64,000 nucleotides of DNA from Arthrobacter sp. MSA 4-2 (lineage in GTDB: Bacteria > Actinomycetota > Actinomycetes > Actinomycetales > Micrococcaceae): contig NZ_JAEKGC010000009.1 in the NCBI RefSeq assembly GCF_016405885.1, positions 114,903 to 178,902 on the forward strand, given 5' to 3'. This document shows positions 59,967 through 64,000 of this stretch, piece by piece. How positions within the stretch are numbered: the first letter of the stretch is position 1; each line of letters begins with the position of its first letter. A model generated the notes under the pieces. The model was given only the letters and a program-made list of their open reading frames with translations. It had not been told where the DNA came from and searched no databases. The translations under genes were made by a program, and so were the position numbers.

Positions 59967-60950
59967 TTATGGTGCGGAACGCGTACCCGAGTCCCGGCTC
60001 GACCCGGAGGTTGGAACGAACTTCCAGTCGAAGGACCCGTCGTCCCGCAGTGTCAGCCGGAGGAACCCGTGGGTGTCGCTGAACCGCTTCTCGATGTAGG
60101 ACGGGCTGCTGGTGAAGGGGCGGAGGTCCATCCCCCCCGTAGACACCTGGAATGCGGTCATCCCGCCCCGGACGCACTCGTCGTCGTTATTCACCGGACA
60201 CGACCGTTCGTAGTTGTGCTGTGACCCGGAGAGGGTCAAACGGACCCGGTGCTTCCACATCACGTCGATCCACGGCTTGTGGCTGGCGGCCCGCTCGTGT
60301 GACTCCGTCCTCGACGTAAAGTACGGTTCGTGATGGACCACGGCCAGGTGCTTGCCGTCCTCCTTCGCAGCAGCGAGGTCCTTGTCCAGCCACTTCGTCG
60401 CCGCCCGGGCCTCCGACTCGTCGTACCGCCAAAGTGCAGAGGACAGAAACGCGACATGCCAGTTCCCAAAGTCCTTCGAGTACGGTTCCCCATTAGAGAT
60501 CCACCCCCTCTCCCGGTTGATCGCAGACTTCCCCGTACTCCCCGGGCACTGGTCGTTCATGAAGTTGTCGAGGTTCTCATTGCGGCCCGGTTCCCAGTCG
60601 TGGTTGGGGGCGGACACCCAGTACAGCTTGGGCATCGTGCCACCCCACAGCGGCATCCAATAGTCCACGTAGTCCTCGCAGTACGCGGTGTCGTACTGGA
60701 AATCCCCGAGCCCGAGGAACGCGTCGATCTCGTCGTTCTCCACGAGCTCGGTGATCGCCGCACCGTTCCGCCCGGACGGACTGTCAGATGAGTTGTTCCC
60801 GGCGCCGTTCATGTCGCCGACAGCAGCGATCTCAACTTCCTCGGGCGGTTCGGACTCGCTGGTGCACCCTGCGGTGGAGACCACCACGAGGGCTGCGACA
60901 GTTGCGGCCACTCTCCGAAAGAATCGGGGGCGAGAGAGCGTTGACTGCAT
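59967..60950 (-). CDS. Metallophosphoesterase lipoprotein
   Basis: A 327-residue purple acid phosphatase-like protein exported as a lipoprotein: basic RRVAATVAAL start and lipobox VSTAGC with the cysteine at about residue 28. Metal ligands are in AAVGDMNGAG, LGLGDFQYD, SAPNHDWE, VVHHEPY and SGSQHNYER, in the family order, so activity is expected outside the membrane. Cysteine pairs (DTAYCEDY and NDQCPGS) may form disulfides. Together with the phytase it suggests phosphate scavenging. Confidence 0.85.
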   Translation of the reverse strand: MQSTLSRPRFFRRVAATVAALVVVSTAGCTSESEPPEEVEIAAVGDMNGAGNNSSDSPSGRNGAAITELVENDEIDAFLGLGDFQYDTAYCEDYVDYWMPLWGGTMPKLYWVSAPNHDWEPGRNENLDNFMNDQCPGSTGKSAINRERGWISNGEPYSKDFGNWHVAFLSSALWRYDESEARAATKWLDKDLAAAKEDGKHLAVVHHEPYFTSRTESHERAASHKPWIDVMWKHRVRLTLSGSQHNYERSCPVNNDDECVRGGMTAFQVSTGGMDLRPFTSSPSYIEKRFSDTHGFLRLTLRDDGSFDWKFVPTSGSSRDSGTRSAP

Positions 60951-61168
60951 CCGATAGCTCCATGGATCCAGGGCCGCCGCCCCCTCGAAGGGTGGGCGGC
61001 AGACCTATGGCGGTGCGGAACTGGCATAGCGGCGGTTGCGCTACTGCTCCGCGGTCGAAGGACTATTTAAGCAGGTCTCCCCGGTGCTGCATATATTCGT
61101 TGAGATGATCTTCAACTGCAGGGGTGCTGGCCCGGCCTATGCCAAACGCTGGAGCTGCCCCCCTGTGA

Positions 61169-61522
61169 CGTGCTCACCGGGCCCGCCGGGCCGAACAGGC
61201 TTGGAACAGGCGCCTCGTCGAGGTGGATGCCACCCATTCGGGCATCAACACGCTTCGGGCCCTCGCGGCCTCGGGTCCAGTAACTCAGACCGAACTGGCC
61301 CACACGCTCAGGGTGCAGGGTCAGACTGTCGGACACCTCCTGATACGGCTCGAAGCCCGGTCGCTGGTAGTCCGGGCTCCGAGCAGCACCGACCGTAGAA
61401 ACCACATCGTGCAGATCACCGGTCGGGGGCAGGCGCTGCTGGACAAGGTCAATCAGGGAGAAAACGCCATCAGGTGTGCAGAGTCCCGGAGGACTGAATG
61501 CGGTCGGGATCCAGGTCGCTGA
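61169..61522 (+). pseudogene. Truncated MarR-family regulator
   Basis: The frame from 61169 reads into RRLVEVDATHSGINTLRALAASGPVTQTELAHTLRVQGQTVGHLLIRLEARSLVVRAPSSTDRRNHIVQITGRGQALLDKV, a MarR winged helix with wing. The N-terminal helix is not preceded by a start in frame (stop at 61166-61168), and after ALLDKV the sequence becomes unrelated and ends at 61522. Thus both ends are lost. A GTG at 61223 is an internal start only. Confidence 0.65.
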
Positions 61523-61748
61523 GTGAGTAGTTCCCGGTGGCGTCCTCGCCCTCGGGCCCACCGCGCAGTTCGAGCACCTCCGAGGCGGACAGCTCGGTGA
61601 CGTCAGCGATGACCTCGGGGTCCTCACCGTGGCGCAGGGCCGTGGCTACGGCCTCCTGCAGGGTGAGCACCGCGTGGTCCAGTTCGAATTCTGCTGCCTC
61701 CCGGTCGGCGGCGGCGACCTTCAGTCGGTTCAGATCTTCAGCGCTCAC
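61470..61748 (-). CDS. Small hypothetical protein, helical
   Basis: A 92-residue protein starting GTG 61748 (VSAEDLNRLKVAAADREAAEFEL), with AAGG four bases before the start codon. The first 60 residues form a long charged helix, followed by LSASEVLELRGG, which resembles a small helix-turn-helix. The acidic C-terminus is low complexity. Overlaps the 3' end of the MarR fragment on the other strand. No family recognised. Confidence 0.6.
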   Translation of the reverse strand: MSAEDLNRLKVAAADREAAEFELDHAVLTLQEAVATALRHGEDPEVIADVTELSASEVLELRGGPEGEDATGNYSLSDLDPDRIQSSGTLHT

Positions 61749-62807
61749 AGGACACCTTGCTTTCACGGTTGGTAGCGGGCGCCGGGCACGGGCCACGCGC
61801 GGTCTGGGAGGACCGGTCCCGCGGAGCGAGGAACCTTTGAACCGATCCTAGAACACTGTCCCGCCCCGCTATTCGTTACCCTCGGCGGCACGGATGGATG
61901 ATCGGGTCGAAGAACCCCGCCGTGTCCGGCGACATTTTCAGCACGCAGCCCCTGCGATTACTCGAAATGCCGTAGATCAACCGGTTTCCAGTACCTTGCG
62001 CAGGATGTGCCGGTCGCGGATTGAGCCGTTCTCGCCGGATCCGCAACGCTTCCCTGAAGCCGGATATACCTCACTGCGACCCCGCCCAGTCCTACGAGCG
62101 GTCGGTCCCAGTGTGTAAGTTCGTCTTCTCGAGTACCACTTTTAGGCGGCAGGCCGCTACGGGATGTAATCGTCGAGTTCAGCAAGTGCGTCCAGCCGCC
62201 AGCGATCATCGATCGCGTGTAAGAGTCGTCTCAACTGGGTGACATTCTCGACTACTTCGGCCATGAGGTCTGTCGGAGGAGCAACTCCCACAAAGTCAGC
62301 TTCGCCGGAACCCTGCGCTACCGGTCCCAATCCGGCCCAGTCCGGCACCGAGGCGGCCCAGTCCGAGACCCAAAGTGGACACTGGCCACACCCCCATCTC
62401 CTGACTGGAGGCATTGCCGGACAGCCTCACCACGCATTGACGGGGCGCCGAATGGGAAGCATCCGCCGCACTCCGCTGCACCTCGGCGTAACCGAGCCGC
62501 TTGACGATCTCTGGGCGGATGAAGAAACCGGCGAGGCCGAACGACGCCAGGACCGCGGCGAGGAGCCTGAGTGGGCCAAGAGACCGACTAAGCAGTTGCG
62601 CCGGAGCGTGCCGAGAATCGGACAGTAGATGGTCGCGCCAGCTCAGTCACCACTTGACTCGCACTGACCCTCCGCGGGGAAATGGATATGGTTCGAGTGG
62701 TCAAGCAGCTGGCATGGGACCGGCCCCTCGTGCCATATGCGGGCAAGATTCGATGCCATGCGCTTGGGGCACAGGTGCTCCGCAGCATCGCACTTGATGT
62801 GGGGGCA
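61749..62807 (+). other. Gene-poor stretch of about 1.06 kb
   Basis: No gene could be supported. A minus-strand frame of 44-85 codons ending at 62157 (MAEVVENVTQLRRLLHAIDDRW and 13 more residues) is the most protein-like piece but has no ribosome site. A plus-strand frame 62239-62628 ends in a charged, repetitive tail. Sequence near 62320-62360 has short CCAGTCCG repeats. The stretch looks like decayed DNA next to the MarR fragment. Confidence 0.35.
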
Positions 62808-62841
62808 GAAGGCTCCCGCTTCTTTGGAGGCGGGAGCCTTC
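62808..62841 (-). terminator. Hairpin terminator of the TetR gene
   Basis: GAAGGCTCCCGC (62808-62819) pairs with GCGGGAGCCTTC (62830-62841); the stem can be extended inwards over three more pairs to a TTTG loop. It begins six bases after the stop of the minus-strand TetR gene. Confidence 0.7.
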
Positions 62842-62846
62842 GGTCG

Positions 62847-63614
62847 CTATCGGGGGCCCGCTGGGCTTTCAAGCTGTGACTGGAGGCCACGGAGGACGAT
62901 GGTGATGCCCTGGTCGAGTTCGGCTTCGCCGTCGTAGTCCAACAGCTCTGAACCAAGTCGGCGCAGATGGGGAAAGTCCTTTTCGGGCAGCCGGTGCAGG
63001 CCCAGCCGCAGCCCGGTGTCGTCCTCATCGGCATTGACGACGAACTCCTCGAGTTCATTGATTACATGGCCTATGAGAAAGCCGTAATAGGCGCGGTAGG
63101 CGTGGAGGGCCCCCGAGGGTCCGAAGCCGGCCCGGGTGAAGATGGCGAGGATCTGCTCGAGGGGGCGCAACGCACCCAGTGGCCGCAAGCCCAGGGGGGT
63201 GGACAATGGTCGGGTCACCAGGAGCGGCATTACATGGGGGTGCTGCAGTACCAGGAGGCGGAATCCGTGGGCGGCGTGACGCAGCTGGTCCTGCCAGGCC
63301 CGGTCCGCATCCCCGGCCCCGGAAATTACCCAATGATCCAGCAGAAGCTCGGTCAGCCCATCAAGCAGCGCGTCCCGGTTGGCCGCGTATCGGTAGAGCG
63401 CCATCGGGTCCCTCTCGAGCTTGTGTCCGAGGCGGCGCATCGATAAGGCCTCAAGACCCTCCACATCGACCAGCTCGAGCGCGGCCTGCAGCACAATTCG
63501 GCTGTTCAGCGGGCTCCTCCGCTTTCCCCTGCCGCCCGTTCTCGGGACGGCAGCATCTCCACGCGCGTTGTGCGGAACAGGGCCGTCGTGCCGGTTCATT
63601 GAAACCATATTCAT
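62847..63614 (-). CDS. TetR-family regulator (TetR/TetR_C type)
   Basis: A 255-residue regulator with helix-turn-helix at about residues 35-80 (IVLQAALELVDVEGLEALSMRRLGHKLERDPMALYRYAANRDALLDG) and a long C-terminal domain with GFRLLVLQHPHVMPLLVTRPLSTPLGLRPL, as in tetracycline-repressor-like C-terminal domains. The start may be ATG 63614, 63608 or 63599. It lies divergent to a small membrane gene with a perfect 25-base dyad between them, presumably its operator. Confidence 0.9.
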   Translation of the reverse strand: MNMVSMNRHDGPVPHNARGDAAVPRTGGRGKRRSPLNSRIVLQAALELVDVEGLEALSMRRLGHKLERDPMALYRYAANRDALLDGLTELLLDHWVISGAGDADRAWQDQLRHAAHGFRLLVLQHPHVMPLLVTRPLSTPLGLRPLGALRPLEQILAIFTRAGFGPSGALHAYRAYYGFLIGHVINELEEFVVNADEDDTGLRLGLHRLPEKDFPHLRRLGSELLDYDGEAELDQGITIVLRGLQSQLESPAGPR

Positions 63615-63649
63615 CCACCATCTAGTAAGCCGACTTGCTATCTCTAAAT

Positions 63650-63674
63650 CTACACCGTAGAGTCTACGGTGTAG
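63650..63674. promoter_or_regulatory. Perfect 25-base TetR operator
   Basis: CTACACCGTAGA-G-TCTACGGTGTAG, with exact 12-base arms, lies between the TetR gene and the gene starting at 63794. Its position 36 bases upstream of the TetR start suits autorepression. Confidence 0.75.
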
Positions 63675-63793
63675 AGCAACGCTGTGGAGCAAACCGCGGC
63701 CTCCGAGCTCCCTATCCCGATACGTGATCCCGCCCTCCGGGCCAAGGATCCGTCGCCGGTCTCACTAGCCACACTTTCAAGAGGAGATTCACC

Positions 63794-64000
63794 ATGTCGA
63801 ACAGCAACAACAACAACGGCTACAGCCACCCCGCCGACACCCACAACGGCAACCTCGCGGTCGCTGACCGCCGCTCCACCGAGACGAAGGCCTCGACGAA
63901 GACCACCGAGTTCTTCGCCTACATCGCCATCGTGCTCGCCACCGCCCTCACCGCCCTGGTGGTCGGCGACGGCGGAGAAGGTGGAGACGTCTTCAACGCC
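63794..64000 (+). CDS. Small membrane protein (3' end beyond window)
   Basis: An ATG at 63794 with AGAGGAG upstream opens a frame that is still open at the window edge (69 codons seen). It starts with an Asn-rich stretch (MSNSNNNNGYSHPAD), then STETKASTKTTEFFAY and a hydrophobic helix IAIVLATALTALVVG. This pattern is known from small actinobacterial membrane proteins of unknown function. It is probably controlled by the divergent TetR regulator. Confidence 0.7.
   Translation, partial: MSNSNNNNGYSHPADTHNGNLAVADRRSTETKASTKTTEFFAYIAIVLATALTALVVGDGGEGGDVFNA

Overview
The window is GC-rich, densely packed bacterial DNA with short intergenic gaps and frequent GTG starts. Gene content (a polA/hotdog-thioesterase divergent pair, a DevS-type GAF kinase, an Eis-like acetyltransferase, glucosyl-3-phosphoglycerate synthase, HxlR, GlxA and TetR regulators, a stand-alone LigD-type polymerase) points to an actinobacterium, most likely an Arthrobacter-like member of the Micrococcaceae. 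The genus is inference from family content. No rRNA, tRNA, CRISPR array, insertion sequence or phage gene was recognised.

Layout. 1-5.4 kb: Eis-type acetyltransferase (cut by the left edge), polA, thioesterase, small lipoprotein and a membrane-associated protein. 5.4-9.2 kb: five minus-strand genes with a GAF histidine kinase first and a lone receiver protein last. 9.5-14.9 kb: LigD-type polymerase, secreted phytase, a gene-poor stretch with an orphan hairpin, and a secreted beta-propeller-like protein. 14.9-18.1 kb: LysR regulator, MHS transporter and 3-hydroxybutyrate dehydrogenase, read as a hydroxy-acid uptake locus. 18.3-22.9 kb: luciferase-like monooxygenase and a three-gene two-component operon. 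23-33 kb: an accessory block of hydrolases, cupin, SDR, NTF2-like, ABM, GlxA and quinone-oxidoreductase genes, three of them behind near-identical promoters carrying a GACCAT-type operator. 33-41.5 kb: acyltransferase, rsgA, a CsoR-type operator driving a short His-rich ORF, two hydrolases (one frameshifted), enoyl-CoA hydratase/TetR pair, EAL protein and peptidase E. 41.7-46.8 kb: a translationally coupled four-gene operon (glucosyl-3-phosphoglycerate synthase, GT4, Gfo/Idh/MocA, alcohol dehydrogenase) divergent from a histidine phosphatase. 46.9-54.6 kb: ornithine cyclodeaminase/Lrp, RidA/HxlR, a pterin dehydratase-VOC fusion, racemase, membrane ACT protein, and an OYE/MerR/quinone-reductase locus. 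54.8-64 kb: SDR/TetR pair, DUF418 protein, two metallophosphatases, a broken MarR gene, and a TetR gene beside a small membrane protein cut by the right edge.

How the genes work together. Three themes recur. The first is electrophile and quinone stress: OYE and quinone reductase share one MerR operator, and the 25-31 kb genes share a second operator type. The second is phosphate scavenging: phytase, PhoD-like enzyme and a lipoprotein phosphatase. The third is sugar-glycerate chemistry in the GpgS operon. Several genes, mostly regulators, appear to be transcribed without a leader: a TANNNT -10 box ends exactly six bases before the start codon, often with the operator overlapping or touching the -10 box. 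The most unusual items are the CsoR-type operator with its leaderless 31-codon ORF, the shared GACCAT promoters, the paired MerR promoters and the extended GpgS operon. Two genes carry simple inactivating lesions (VOC protein, alpha/beta hydrolase).
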